Assembly (NCBI GenBank): GCA_038240335.1
Contig: JBBSDV010000136.1
Span: 1 to 9,359 of the forward strand
Direction: 5' to 3'
DNA: 9,359 nt
DNA from: JBBSDV01 sp038240335
Lineage (GTDB): Bacteria; Chloroflexota; Dehalococcoidia; DSTF01; JACRBR01
In this document: positions 1-7,342 of the stretch, in pieces
Position numbering within the stretch: position 1 is the first letter of the stretch
How the letters are laid out: each line of letters begins with the position of its first letter
Translations under genes and position numbers: made by a program
Notes under the pieces: generated by a model
Database searches by the model: none
Told to the model about the DNA's origin: nothing
The model's input: only the letters and a program-made list of their open reading frames with translations

Positions 1-265
1 CGTGCGTCCGATTCTCCGTCACCTCCCGAGTGGCTCCTCTCGATTGACCGGAAAAGGCACGCGAAACGGCAGAGTTCGCAGGGCCTCTGACGGCCAGCGC
101 GCCGTCAGAGAGGGGGGTCGGGGGTGTCGCCGAAGACCTGCACTCATTTCAAACAGTTTGTATATCCGGGTACGCTCGAGCGGACACGTCGATGAAGCGA
201 GGAAGGCGGACAACGCCGCCGACGGATGCTCGTCGCGAAACCACACGGCCACAAGGAGCCCGCCG
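1..265. other. gene-free stretch downstream of the MMPL transporter
   Basis: I see no convincing gene here. The open frames on both strands are Arg/Pro-rich with no recognisable domain, as expected for random frames in GC-rich DNA. The stretch holds one perfect hairpin (85-110) and a short palindrome, CAAACAGTTTG, at 150-160. On the minus strand near 22-30 there is a sequence resembling a strong Shine-Dalgarno (GGAGGTGA), but no start codon lies at a suitable distance before the window edge, so a gene beginning just off the left end cannot be claimed. Confidence 0.5.
85..110. other. perfect 10-bp hairpin downstream of the MMPL gene
   Basis: CTCTGACGGC (85-94) and GCCGTCAGAG (101-110) are exact reverse complements around a 6-nt loop. 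The hairpin lies about 155 bp past the stop codon of the transporter gene. Neither side has a run of T: the plus side is G-rich and the minus side is mixed. It is therefore not a classic intrinsic terminator, though it could still end or stabilise the transporter mRNA. Confidence 0.4.
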
Positions 266-2437
266 CTAGGCGCTTCGCTTCTCCAAATGTACCGGCGCGG
301 CTCCCGTATCGCGCCCTTCGAGCGATACGGACGGCAACCAGCGGTCGAGCCAGGCCGGTAGCCACCAATTCGCTCGGCCAAGCAGCTCCATCGTCGCCGG
401 AACCAGCACGAGCCGCACCAGCGTCGCATCGACGAAGACCGCGAACGCGAGGCCGAACCCGAACAGCTTGAGCGACCGATCGTCGCCGAGCACGAAGCTC
501 GCGAACACGCACACCATAATCGCCGCTGCCGCCGTGATCACCCGCGCCGTCGCCGCCAGCCCTTCCGCGACGGCGCTCGCGTTGTCGCCGCTGCGGTCGT
601 ACTCCTCGCGGATGCGCGACAGCAAAAACACTTCGTAGTCCATCGAGAGCCCGAACACGATTGCGAACAGCATCATCGGCACCCACGACTCGATCGGGCC
701 CGCCTTGCCGACGCCGATCAGGCTCGCGCCCCAGCCCCACTGGAACACCGCGACGATCGCGCCGAACGCAGCGCCGATCGAGAGCATGTTCACGATGACG
801 GCTTTCAACGGCACAAGGATGCTGCGGAACACGACCATAAGGAGGATGAATGAAAGCGCGAGTACCGCGGCGAAGAACAACGGCATACGGCCGCCGACGT
901 ACGAGGCGAAGTCCTCCGACGCGGCCGTCACGCCGCCCAGTTTCGCGACAGTCGGATTGCCCTGCAGCGCCTGCGGAATGACGTCGTCGCGCAAGTGGTG
1001 CACGAGATCCGACGTCGCCTTGTCCTGAGGCGCGCTGTCCGGGATGACGACGATCAGCGCCGCCTCTCCGTCGTCGCTCGGCTGTGGCGGGCTCGCGAAG
1101 CTCACTCCAGGCGTCTCGTTCAGGCGCGCGGAGACGTTCCGCATGACGTCCATCGCGATCGGCCCGCCGGGGTTCTCGGCAGCGAGGATCAACGGCCCGT
1201 TGAAGCCCGGGCCGAACCCCTGGGCCAGCAGGTCGTAGGCGCGCCGGCTCGTGTCGCCGGTCGGCCGGTTGCCGGCGTCGCCGAACCCCAGTCGCATCGA
1301 GAACAATGGCAGCGTGAGCACGATGAGCACTGCCGTCGACCCGATCGCGGCGTACCAGGGATATCGTTGGACAAGCCGGCTCCAGCGGTGCCAGAACGAC
1401 TGTCCATTCGCCGTCTCATTCTTCCGTGCGTGCGGCAACCCGAGCTTGTCGATGTTGCGTCCGGTGAACCCCAGCAGCGCCGGCAACAGTGTCACCGACG
1501 CGAGCATGGTCATGAAGACGGCCAGCGCCGCCCCCGTTGCAACGCTCCGCACGAGGTCGAGTTGCAGCGTGAACATGCCAAGCACGGCGACGACGACCGT
1601 GATCCCCGCAAAGATCACCGATCGCCCCGCCGTGTTCATCGCCATGATCACCGCGTCTTCGGGCGCGAGCCCTTCGCGCAGACTCTGCCGGTACCGCGTT
1701 ACGATCAGCAGCGCGTAGTCGATGCCGACGCCGATTCCCAGCATGGCGGCCGTTGATGTTGTGAAGTTCGGCACCGCGAGAACGCGCGTCGTCAGGCTCA
1801 CGAGTGCGACACCGCAGCCAACCCCGAAGAGAGCCGTGATCACCGGCAACCCCATCGCCAGCAGCGAACCGAACGCGATGATGAGAATGATCACCGCCGC
1901 GATCAACCCGATCGCCTCGCTCGCCGGCATCGAGAAAGCGGCGAACATGTCGCCCCCATACTCGATCTGCAGCCCTTGCACATGGACACCGCCGCCAATG
2001 TCCTTGATCTTGTCGCCGGCTTTTGTGTAGTCCTCCTGCGGTCGGTCCGAGAAATGGATCACCGCGTACGCCAGGTTGCCGTCCGGCGCGATTTGACGCG
2101 CGCCTTCGGGCGCGTACGGGCTCACGATCGTTGCGCCCGGCACCGTGTTGCCGATCTTGGCCAGCAGCGACTCAACGCCGGCGCGCACCGTCGGATCGTT
2201 GATCCCCTGCTCGGCGTGAAACACAATCTGGCCGTCGTTCCCCGTGCGCGATTCAAAACCGTGACGGTTCAGGATCTGCGTCGCCGCCTCCGTATCGGAG
2301 CCGGGGAGGTTGAACTCCGTCTTGAACGCACCTCCTGCAACATTCGAGAGCGCGAAGAGGCCAATGATCAGCGCAACCCATCCGAGCAGCACGAAGCGAC
2401 GGCGACGGTAGCAGAACCGTGAAAATCCCGTGAGCAT
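266..2437 (-). CDS. MMPL/RND-family membrane transporter
   Basis: A 723-residue MMPL-family (RND superfamily) protein in the cytoplasmic membrane, likely a proton-driven exporter of lipids, drugs or other hydrophobic compounds. The architecture is two repeats: TM1 (about 15-34), a large extracytoplasmic domain (about 38-172), a block of helices (about 174-325), TM7 (about 361-379), a second outer domain (about 383-515) and helices at about 517-685. Each half keeps the family GxxxDY signature in a helix, with D240-Y241 in GIGVGIDY and D600-Y601 in FGLSMDY; these are the expected proton-relay pair. Length and topology look complete. GGAGG at 2443-2447 sits 5 nt before the ATG and fixes the start. 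The gene is monocistronic here and divergent from the dehydrogenase across 413 bp. The substrate cannot be inferred, because no lipid-synthesis genes are adjacent. Family call is firm. Confidence 0.95.
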   Translation of the reverse strand: MLTGFSRFCYRRRRFVLLGWVALIIGLFALSNVAGGAFKTEFNLPGSDTEAATQILNRHGFESRTGNDGQIVFHAEQGINDPTVRAGVESLLAKIGNTVPGATIVSPYAPEGARQIAPDGNLAYAVIHFSDRPQEDYTKAGDKIKDIGGGVHVQGLQIEYGGDMFAAFSMPASEAIGLIAAVIILIIAFGSLLAMGLPVITALFGVGCGVALVSLTTRVLAVPNFTTSTAAMLGIGVGIDYALLIVTRYRQSLREGLAPEDAVIMAMNTAGRSVIFAGITVVVAVLGMFTLQLDLVRSVATGAALAVFMTMLASVTLLPALLGFTGRNIDKLGLPHARKNETANGQSFWHRWSRLVQRYPWYAAIGSTAVLIVLTLPLFSMRLGFGDAGNRPTGDTSRRAYDLLAQGFGPGFNGPLILAAENPGGPIAMDVMRNVSARLNETPGVSFASPPQPSDDGEAALIVVIPDSAPQDKATSDLVHHLRDDVIPQALQGNPTVAKLGGVTAASEDFASYVGGRMPLFFAAVLALSFILLMVVFRSILVPLKAVIVNMLSIGAAFGAIVAVFQWGWGASLIGVGKAGPIESWVPMMLFAIVFGLSMDYEVFLLSRIREEYDRSGDNASAVAEGLAATARVITAAAAIMVCVFASFVLGDDRSLKLFGFGLAFAVFVDATLVRLVLVPATMELLGRANWWLPAWLDRWLPSVSLEGRDTGAAPVHLEKRSA

Positions 2438-2646
2438 CTCTTCCTCCAGGTGTGGCGACGGCGGGCCTGCACGAGCCGTGCTGATCGCTCAACGAAGCCT
2501 TTTCAAACTCAGAATACGTGCACGTCACTGGCCGCGCAGAACCGGCTCGTTGCGCTTTTCGCAAGCGAAGCGCGGTGACCTGGCGCAGCAGCCGCGCACC
2601 ACGTAGATGATACGCGCGCAAGACACTCCGGGCGACGGCCGGTGGA

Positions 2647-2685
2647 TGTATCGTCGTAACACCGATTCGTCTCGCCTTCGATACA
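2647..2685. repeat. 7-bp inverted repeat in the divergent promoter region
   Basis: TGTATCG at 2647-2653 is mirrored exactly by CGATACA at 2679-2685, with 25 bp between them. The centres are 32 bp apart, about three helical turns. It lies between two divergent genes, so it may be a two-site operator, but a 7-bp match over several hundred bases could arise by chance and no regulator gene is adjacent. Confidence 0.25.
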
Positions 2686-2808
2686 AACGTCAGCTGGATT
2701 CGTCACGGCGTGCGTCGCGCCGATTGGCTGGTAATAGTTCTGCCTCGCCGCGTTTCAGCGACGATTCCGTGATGTGCGACAGCTGCGGCGCGAACGTGAA
2801 CCACCGCA

Positions 2809-2814
2809 TATAGT
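2809..2814 (+). promoter_or_regulatory. possible -10 element of the dehydrogenase gene
   Basis: TATAGT matches the sigma-70 -10 consensus at five of six positions and lies 36 bp before the dehydrogenase ATG. No recognisable -35 box is found 16-18 bp upstream, where the sequence is GC-rich, so this is a weak call. Confidence 0.3.
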
Positions 2815-2850
2815 TGCCTTGTCCCTGAAGCCGAAGACGAGGAGGTAAGC

Positions 2851-3690
2851 ATGCACGAATTCGAAGGCAAGACAGCGGTCATTACCGGCGCCGCGAGCGG
2901 CATCGGCTTGGCGCTCGCCAACCGCTTCGCCGACGCAAAGATGCGCGTCGTGCTCGCGGACGTCGAGGAGAAGCCGCTCCGCGCCGCCGAAGAATCGCTG
3001 CTCGAACGCGGCGTTTCGGCGATCGCCGTCCAGACCGACGTCCGCAAGCTCGACTCAGTCGAAGAACTGCATCGCCGGGCGATCGACGCGTTCGGCTACG
3101 TGCACGTCCTCTGCAACAACGCCGGCGTCAGCGTCGGCGGCCTCATGTGGGAGCAGACGAACGCAGACTGGGAGTGGACGCTCGGCGTCAATCTCTGGGG
3201 CGTCATTCACGGCGTGCGGACGTTCGTCCCGTCGATGCTCGCCCATGGCGAGGAGGCGCACATTGTCAACACCGGCTCAGTCGCCGGGCTCGTCGCCGGC
3301 CCGTTCTCCGGCCCGTACAGCGTCAGCAAGTTCGGCGTCGTGGCCCTCTCCGAATCGCTGTTTCAGGAGCTGCAGATCGTCGGCTCTAAGATCGGCGTGT
3401 CGGTGCTCTGCCCCGGCTTCGTCTCGACGAAGATCATGGACGCATCCCGGAACCGGCCGGAAGAGCTCGCCGAGACGGGCCCTGCACCCGATCCGAACGA
3501 CCCGATGATCGCCGCCTTTCGCGCCACGCTCGAGGCCGGCATGCGCCCCGCGGATGTCGCTCAGAAAGTCTTCGAGTCGATCGAGCAGGGACGGCTCCAC
3601 ATCCTCACGCATCCCGAATTCAACCCGGCGATCACGGAACGAGTGGAAACCATCGTTGGCCGCAACCCGGGATCCGCACCCCTCGGCTGA
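2851..3690 (+). CDS. short-chain dehydrogenase/reductase (SDR), probably NAD-dependent
   Basis: A 279-residue classical SDR: a soluble Rossmann-fold oxidoreductase that interconverts an alcohol and a ketone. Motifs in order: cofactor loop TGAASGIG (12-19); acidic D37 at the end of beta-2, which in this family favours NAD(H) over NADP(H); D63-V64 contacting the adenine; NNAG (89-92); and the catalytic tetrad N114, S143, Y156 and K160 (YSVSK). A PG motif at 188-189 follows. All catalytic residues are intact. The C-terminal portion after about 195 is the variable substrate-binding region, longer than in 250-residue members, so the substrate is unknown. AGGAGG lies 5 nt before the ATG. The gene stands alone, divergent from the transporter and convergent with the FAD oxidoreductase 49 bp downstream. 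The family call is firm; the reaction is not assigned. Confidence 0.93.
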   Translation: MHEFEGKTAVITGAASGIGLALANRFADAKMRVVLADVEEKPLRAAEESLLERGVSAIAVQTDVRKLDSVEELHRRAIDAFGYVHVLCNNAGVSVGGLMWEQTNADWEWTLGVNLWGVIHGVRTFVPSMLAHGEEAHIVNTGSVAGLVAGPFSGPYSVSKFGVVALSESLFQELQIVGSKIGVSVLCPGFVSTKIMDASRNRPEELAETGPAPDPNDPMIAAFRATLEAGMRPADVAQKVFESIEQGRLHILTHPEFNPAITERVETIVGRNPGSAPLG

Positions 3691-3739
3691 CGCGGCGGCC
3701 GCGCTGCTGCTCAGTCCTCGGTGTCGCACCCCAAATCGC

Positions 3740-4831
3740 TCATGCCGGCGCCGGTGCACCACCCGCAATCATCTGGATCAGCCCCTCGCTCGGATCGAGC
3801 GTCGCCAGCTGCGCCGTTACCTCGTACATGAGCTGCGTCGCCGCATCGCGCTGCTGCTGATACCCCGCGAGCGCTTCCTCGAGCGGCTGCTTGCCCGCGA
3901 AGCCCGCATCGATCACATCGGCGAGCAGTTGTGCATCCCGAAAGCTGTCCGTGATGCCGATGCCCGTCACCGGATCCTTGTGATACCCGGCGTCGCCGAC
4001 TAGCGCCCAGCCCGGTCCGAACGGCTTGCGATAGAAGCTGTGCGGCGTCTTCATGCCGAAGATCTTCTCGGTCCGCATGCCGGCGCGCACGCGAGGCGCG
4101 ATCTCCGAGACGGAGTCGAGGGCGAGGAGGATGTTCGCTTCCGGATCGGCGCGGAAGGTGTCCCACTCGTCGGCGCACCATTCGCTGCCGACGCAGACCT
4201 CGCCGTCGTTCGTCGGGAAGATGAATACCCCGCGCTTGTTCTTGATGTGCAGTTCCGCGTGTTCGATCGGCGTCTCGGTCTTCCAATACGAGTAGTAGCC
4301 GCACGTCGTCGAAGCCCGCACGTTGTACTCCTCGGCGCCGATTGTCTCGGCGACGATCGATGACTTTCCGTCGGCGCCAACGACGATGCGCGCGTCCGCG
4401 TCGACCTTCTCACCGTCGCGCGACTGCCCGCGGATGCCCGTCACGCGCTCGCCGTCGAGGATGATCTCGCGCACGGAAAACCCCTCACGCACCTCCGCAC
4501 CCGCGTCCCGGGCCGCGTCGAAAAGCAGCTTGTCGAGCACTGTCCGTCGCGGTGCCAACCCGATCGCGTCTGCCGGGCCGAATGGCACCGCGACGCCGTT
4601 CAGCGTCGTGCGCGGCGGCGACAGATCGGGACAGTTCGTCGCCCGCACAGCCTCGAGCAGCCCCCACCCTCGCAGCCGCTCGACGCCTTCTGGTTGGATG
4701 AAGTGCGTCGAGATTGTGTCGCTCGGAAACGTCGCCCGATCGACCAGAAGGACTCTATACCCCTTACGTGCCAGCAGCATCGCCGTCGGCGAACCGGCAC
4801 ACCGTGCCCCGATCACAATCGCGTCATACAT
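3740..4831 (-). CDS. FAD-dependent oxidoreductase (geranylgeranyl reductase/PHBH-like fold)
   Basis: A 363-residue flavoprotein of the group that includes geranylgeranyl reductases and PHBH-type aromatic monooxygenases. The N-terminal dinucleotide fold starts at residue 2 with VIGARCAGSPTA: G8 and G13 are kept, but the middle glycine of GxGxxG is Arg10. D31 ends beta-2 and would bind the FAD ribose. The second FAD signature is VVGADG (D154-G155). The third is the GD motif, WALVGDAG (G279-D280), followed by DPVTGIGI (286-293), which contacts flavin phosphate and ribose. All three FAD elements mark it as active, but they do not separate hydroxylase from saturating reductase. AGGAGG sits 6 nt upstream of the ATG. 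It lies on the same strand as the ABC exporter, but a 171-bp repeat-bearing spacer makes co-transcription doubtful. The substrate is unknown. Confidence 0.9.
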   Translation of the reverse strand: MYDAIVIGARCAGSPTAMLLARKGYRVLLVDRATFPSDTISTHFIQPEGVERLRGWGLLEAVRATNCPDLSPPRTTLNGVAVPFGPADAIGLAPRRTVLDKLLFDAARDAGAEVREGFSVREIILDGERVTGIRGQSRDGEKVDADARIVVGADGKSSIVAETIGAEEYNVRASTTCGYYSYWKTETPIEHAELHIKNKRGVFIFPTNDGEVCVGSEWCADEWDTFRADPEANILLALDSVSEIAPRVRAGMRTEKIFGMKTPHSFYRKPFGPGWALVGDAGYHKDPVTGIGITDSFRDAQLLADVIDAGFAGKQPLEEALAGYQQQRDAATQLMYEVTAQLATLDPSEGLIQMIAGGAPAPA

Positions 4832-4852
4832 CGTCGGCCTCCTGTAAGTGCA

Positions 4853-4867
4853 TGGTTCGTAGTTTGT
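4853..4867 (-). repeat. inverted copy of the heptamer repeat
   Basis: The reverse complement of 4853-4867 is ACAAACTACGAACCA. It matches ACAAACCACGAACTA at 4976-4990 at 13 of 15 positions, in opposite orientation. Both are built from the same heptamer, AC(T/C)AC(A/G)A. The pair encloses about 108 bp of the spacer. Confidence 0.5.
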
Positions 4868-4972
4868 CGTTACTAGTCGGTCATTTCCGTCTCAAGTTGC
4901 TGTCATCGTCGTGATGATTCTGCTCGTCGTATCGCTCCATCGTCGTCCCGGGTTGGAAGCCGGACACGAAAG

Positions 4973-5000
4973 ACTACAAACCACGAACTACAAACTACAA
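4973..5000 (+). repeat. four-copy tandem heptamer AC(T/C)AC(A/G)A
   Basis: Four heptamers follow each other without a gap: ACTACAA (4973-4979), ACCACGA (4980-4986), ACTACAA (4987-4993) and ACTACAA (4994-5000). A degenerate ACTC follows and runs into the last codons of the ABC permease gene on the other strand (its stop is at 5003-5005). The AT content is clearly higher than in the surroundings, which supports a separate origin. Confidence 0.65.
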
Positions 5001-5002
5001 AC

Positions 5003-5764
5003 TCAGCTAGTTCTCCCCCGGAGAGCCAACAGCACGAGCGTCATCGTGAACAACCCGAGACCGGCGATCGCCCCGAACGCCGCCGCCAGCGAATTCACGT
5101 CCCAGCCGCTCAGCACAAGATCCCGCATTCCCTGCACGATGTACGTAACGGGGTTGATCGTCGCCAAGAACTCGAGCCATGGCGAGAAGACCTCTTTCGG
5201 CGCGAACGCCGGCGACAGAAACACCAGCGGAAAGAAGATCAGGAAGCCCAACTGGGCCGCTTGGGCGCTGCCCGTCTTGAGCGCCAGCGCCATGCCGAGT
5301 CCGGAGTACGCCAACCCAAAGATGCCGCCCATCGCCACAAGCACGACGACGCCAAGCGGTCCCGTCTTCATGCCCGAACCGAAGAGCATGCCGACGACGA
5401 CGATCAGGATCGTGAGCGCCATCACCCGCACACCGTCGGCGGCCAGTCGGCCGAGGACGAGCGAGATCCTCGGTGCCGGCGTCAACATCAGCTTGTCGAA
5501 GTAGCCCCGCTCGATGTCGCCGACGGTGGCAAGTCCCGCCGTGCCCGACGCGCCCGCGACGGCCTGCAGCACGGCGACCGGCAGCTGGAACGCGGTGTAA
5601 TTCGTCACCCCGAACGCCTTGCCGGCGACGTTGCCGATCGCCCCGACCGTCACCGCGAAGAAAAACATCGGGATGAACACGTTGCCGATTTCCAGCGCCG
5701 GTTGCCGCACGGATTCCCGCAGCGCCCGGATCATCAGGTACCACGTGTCGCGCATAACCAGCAT
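5003..5764 (-). CDS. ABC-2 type exporter permease (DrrB-like)
   Basis: A 253-residue integral membrane subunit of an ABC-2 exporter, pairing with the ATPase encoded just upstream. It shows the typical six-helix ABC-2 layout: an N-terminal amphipathic stretch (1-25), helices at about 28-46, 58-80, 112-130 and 137-162, a fifth at about 168-187, and a last at about 226-248. The family-typical region is FPLVFLSPAFAP (178-189), followed by NPVTYIVQGMRDL (204-216). Its start codon overlaps the ATPase stop (TGATG, shared A at 5764), which implies translational coupling. A GGAGG Shine-Dalgarno inside the end of the ATPase gene lies 8 nt before the ATG. Family members export drugs, polyketides, polysaccharides or lipids; nothing here fixes the substrate. 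Confidence 0.93.
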   Translation of the reverse strand: MLVMRDTWYLMIRALRESVRQPALEIGNVFIPMFFFAVTVGAIGNVAGKAFGVTNYTAFQLPVAVLQAVAGASGTAGLATVGDIERGYFDKLMLTPAPRISLVLGRLAADGVRVMALTILIVVVGMLFGSGMKTGPLGVVVLVAMGGIFGLAYSGLGMALALKTGSAQAAQLGFLIFFPLVFLSPAFAPKEVFSPWLEFLATINPVTYIVQGMRDLVLSGWDVNSLAAAFGAIAGLGLFTMTLVLLALRGRTS

Positions 5765-6771
5765 CAGCCGCCCCTCCGCTTCGTGCCCGAAGGCGCACTC
5801 GGCTCTGTTCGCGCCACCGCCCCGTCGGCATCGAGGTGATGCCCCGTTTTCTGCAGGAACACGTCGTCGAGCGTCGGCTGCTTGAGCGTCACTTCCCGCG
5901 CCCGAAGAGACTCCTCGTCGAGCAGCAACACAAGCTTGCCGATCGCCGCGCTGCCGTCGCGCACGTAAACGATGACCGCGTCGTCGATGATCCGCGCCTC
6001 CTCGATGCCCTCCATCCGGCGCGCCGCCGTCAGCGCCCGCTGCAGCTCGTCGTCGCCGCCTTCGATGCGCAGCGTTACGACGTCCGTTGCGATGCTCGCC
6101 TTCAGCTCCGCCGGTGTTCCCTGCGACACGATCTTGCCGGCGTCCATGATCGCGACATCATCCGCCAACCGGTCGGCCTCCTCGAGGTACTGCGTCGTCA
6201 AGAAAAAAGTCACACCCTCGCTCTTGTTCAGCTCGCCCACATACCGCCAGATTGCATCGCGGCTGATCGGATCGAGCCCCGTCGTCGGCTCGTCGAGGAA
6301 GACGATCTTCGGCCGATGCACAAGCGCCGCGGCAAGATCGAGCCGGCGCTTCATCCCGCCCGAGTACGTCTTGACGCGGCGGTCCGCCGCATCAGCGAGG
6401 TCGACGACCTCCAGCAGGTGTTCCACGCGCGATGTCAGATCGCCGGCGGGCACGCTGTACAGCCGCGACTGCAACAGCAGCAGCTCGCGGCCAGTCTGGA
6501 TGTCGTCGAGGCCAACTTCCTGCAGGGCGACGCCGATCCGTCGCCGCACCTGGCCTGGCGATCGCATGACGTCTAGCCCGAGCACCTCGGCGCGGCCGCT
6601 CGTCGGCCGCAGCAGCGTCGTCAGCATCCGCACCGTCGTCGTCTTGCCGGAACCGTTTGCGCCGAGGAATCCGAAGATCGTGCCTTCGTCGATCGCAAGA
6701 TCGATGCCGTCGACGGCGCGGATCTCATCGGTGAAGTGCTTGGTCAACGCCTCAGCGAAGATGGCCTGCAT
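5764..6771 (-). CDS. ABC exporter ATP-binding protein (DrrA-like)
   Basis: A 335-residue nucleotide-binding subunit of the DrrA (daunorubicin-resistance) type. From the chosen Met: Walker A GANGSGKTT (37-45), Q-loop Q84, signature YSGGM (136-140), Walker B IVFLDEP (156-162; D160, catalytic E161) and TGLDP (164-168). The switch position is Gln194 in LTTQYLEEAD, where most ABC proteins have His; Gln is usual for DrrA. The long C-terminal domain (about 220-335) includes the family hallmark TLDDVFL (300-306). An in-frame ATG exists at 6777, but its only Shine-Dalgarno-like sequence touches that codon, whereas AAAGGA is 5 nt from the ATG at 6771, so I prefer 6771. It is the first gene of a two-gene operon with the permease. 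Exporter role is firm; substrate is unknown. Confidence 0.94.
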   Translation of the reverse strand: MQAIFAEALTKHFTDEIRAVDGIDLAIDEGTIFGFLGANGSGKTTTVRMLTTLLRPTSGRAEVLGLDVMRSPGQVRRRIGVALQEVGLDDIQTGRELLLLQSRLYSVPAGDLTSRVEHLLEVVDLADAADRRVKTYSGGMKRRLDLAAALVHRPKIVFLDEPTTGLDPISRDAIWRYVGELNKSEGVTFFLTTQYLEEADRLADDVAIMDAGKIVSQGTPAELKASIATDVVTLRIEGGDDELQRALTAARRMEGIEEARIIDDAVIVYVRDGSAAIGKLVLLLDEESLRAREVTLKQPTLDDVFLQKTGHHLDADGAVARTEPSAPSGTKRRGG

Positions 6772-6776
6772 GGGCA

Positions 6777-6782
6777 TCCTTT
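6777..6782 (-). promoter_or_regulatory. ribosome-binding site that decides the ATPase start
   Basis: On the minus strand AAAGGA is followed by 5 nt and then ATG at 6771. The upstream in-frame ATG at 6777 overlaps this element, so it is poorly placed for initiation. The choice changes the protein by two residues. Confidence 0.55.
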
Positions 6783-6840
6783 CCGTTCTACGCGTGCCAG
6801 TCTAACGGCCGGTATGCCCCCGAGCATCGAGACGCGCTTG

Positions 6841-6874
6841 CGAAAACGAAGTCCCGGCACATTTGTGCCGGGAC
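6841..6874 (-). terminator. intrinsic terminator of the VOC gene
   Basis: GTCCCGGCAC (6851-6860) and GTGCCGGGAC (6865-6874) form a perfect 10-bp GC-rich stem with a 4-nt loop. Read on the minus strand, the stem is followed by TTCGTTTTCG (6850-6841), a T-rich tail interrupted by CG. It begins 33 bp past the VOC stop and lies before the ABC operon. It should therefore separate the two same-strand units, so the ABC genes need their own promoter in about 6785-6840. Confidence 0.8.
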
Positions 6875-6906
6875 CGTCGCCCAGTTCAGGATCGAACCTC
6901 GCCAGC

Positions 6907-7275
6907 TTACATCTGGCCGCCGCTGCCTTCCTTCATGATGCCGATCGCATTGCCGTCGATGTCGGTCAACATCGCGATCGTCGGGCCGCCGGGTACGTCC
7001 ATCGGCGGCATCATCGTCTTACCACCGAGGCTCTCGGCCTTCTTGAGCGTCTCCGCCAGGTCCGCCACCTCGACGTAAAAAGTCACGTGCGGCTTGTCGC
7101 TCGCATCCTGGCCCTGCGCGATGCCGCCGCCGATGCCGCCGTCCGTGCCCGGAACCATGCCGTAGTTCATCGGGTTGTTGGCGTCGACGTTCCACCCGAA
7201 CAACGAGCGGTAGAACTCCTGCGACTTCTTGCCGTCTTTGCCAATCACCTCGAAATGAGAAACCTTGCCGGCCAT
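6907..7275 (-). CDS. single-domain VOC (glyoxalase/bleomycin-resistance fold) protein
   Basis: A 122-residue vicinal-oxygen-chelate protein with one beta-alpha-beta-beta-beta module pair, likely a homodimer. It opens with the typical first strand VSHFEVIG (5-12), then FYRSLFGW (21-28). The second module follows with HVTFYVEVADL (63-73) and ends TDIDGNAIGI (104-113). H8 and H63 are candidate metal ligands. The usual late Glu ligand is not obvious, so it could be an enzyme (dioxygenase or glutathione-transferase-like) or a binding protein. The Gly-rich stretch GGIGGGI (46-52) is a flexible loop. AGGAGT lies 6 nt before the ATG. The gene has its own near-consensus promoter and terminator, so it is a monocistronic unit, divergent from an HxlR regulator that probably controls it. 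Family call is firm; activity is unassigned. Confidence 0.9.
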   Translation of the reverse strand: MAGKVSHFEVIGKDGKKSQEFYRSLFGWNVDANNPMNYGMVPGTDGGIGGGIAQGQDASDKPHVTFYVEVADLAETLKKAESLGGKTMMPPMDVPGGPTIAMLTDIDGNAIGIMKEGSGGQM

Positions 7276-7342
7276 TGAACGACTCCTTCTGCTATTCCTG
7301 CCTTATGACCAAATAGTTACGCCGCGATCGCTCAAGCGCGAT

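Larger units (their letters stand above)
2438..2850. other. 413-bp divergent intergenic region
   Basis: This region separates the divergent transporter and dehydrogenase genes and should hold both promoters. I find no credible small gene. Visible structure: a hairpin at 2552-2573 (TTCGC/GCGAA around AA, with outer GCGC arms and a 2-nt bulge), a 7-bp inverted repeat TGTATCG (2647-2653)/CGATACA (2679-2685), and a -10-like TATAGT at 2809-2814. It is unusually long compared with the other gaps in the window. Confidence 0.5.
4832..5002. other. 171-bp spacer with heptamer repeats
   Basis: The spacer lies between the end of the ABC permease gene and the start of the FAD oxidoreductase gene, both on the minus strand. 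It holds the oxidoreductase ribosome-binding site (4838-4843), inverted copies of a heptamer repeat near each end, and no gene. I see no intrinsic terminator for the ABC operon and no strong promoter for the downstream gene. Confidence 0.5.

Noticed and set aside
1..60. A gene starting on the minus strand near the left edge, suggested by GGAGGTGA at about 22-30
   Set aside because: No ATG, GTG or TTG lies 5-12 nt downstream inside the window. The GTG within the motif has no well-placed ribosome-binding site of its own.
85..110. The hairpin at 85-110 as an intrinsic terminator of the MMPL gene
   Set aside because: The stem is perfect but neither strand has a downstream T-tract, and it is about 155 bp past the stop. 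I kept it only as a structure of unknown role.
2607..2813. A small Ser/Arg-rich reading frame in the divergent intergenic region
   Set aside because: It has no Shine-Dalgarno, no recognisable domain, and the composition expected for a chance frame in GC-rich DNA.
3691..3739. A terminator in the short gap between the convergent SDR and FAD genes
   Set aside because: There is only a short palindrome (GCGGCCGC) and no stem-loop with a T-tract in either direction.
5007..5831. Long Arg-rich frames overlapping the ABC, MMPL and FAD genes
   Set aside because: They are antisense or out-of-frame shadows of clearly recognisable genes, caused by high GC content, with highly skewed Arg/Ala/Gly composition.
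6874..6906. A tRNA-like T-arm (GGTTCGATCC on the minus strand) next to the VOC terminator
   Set aside because: The flanking bases do not form a 5-bp T-stem, and no anticodon arm or acceptor stem can be placed. The adjacent stem is better explained as the VOC terminator.
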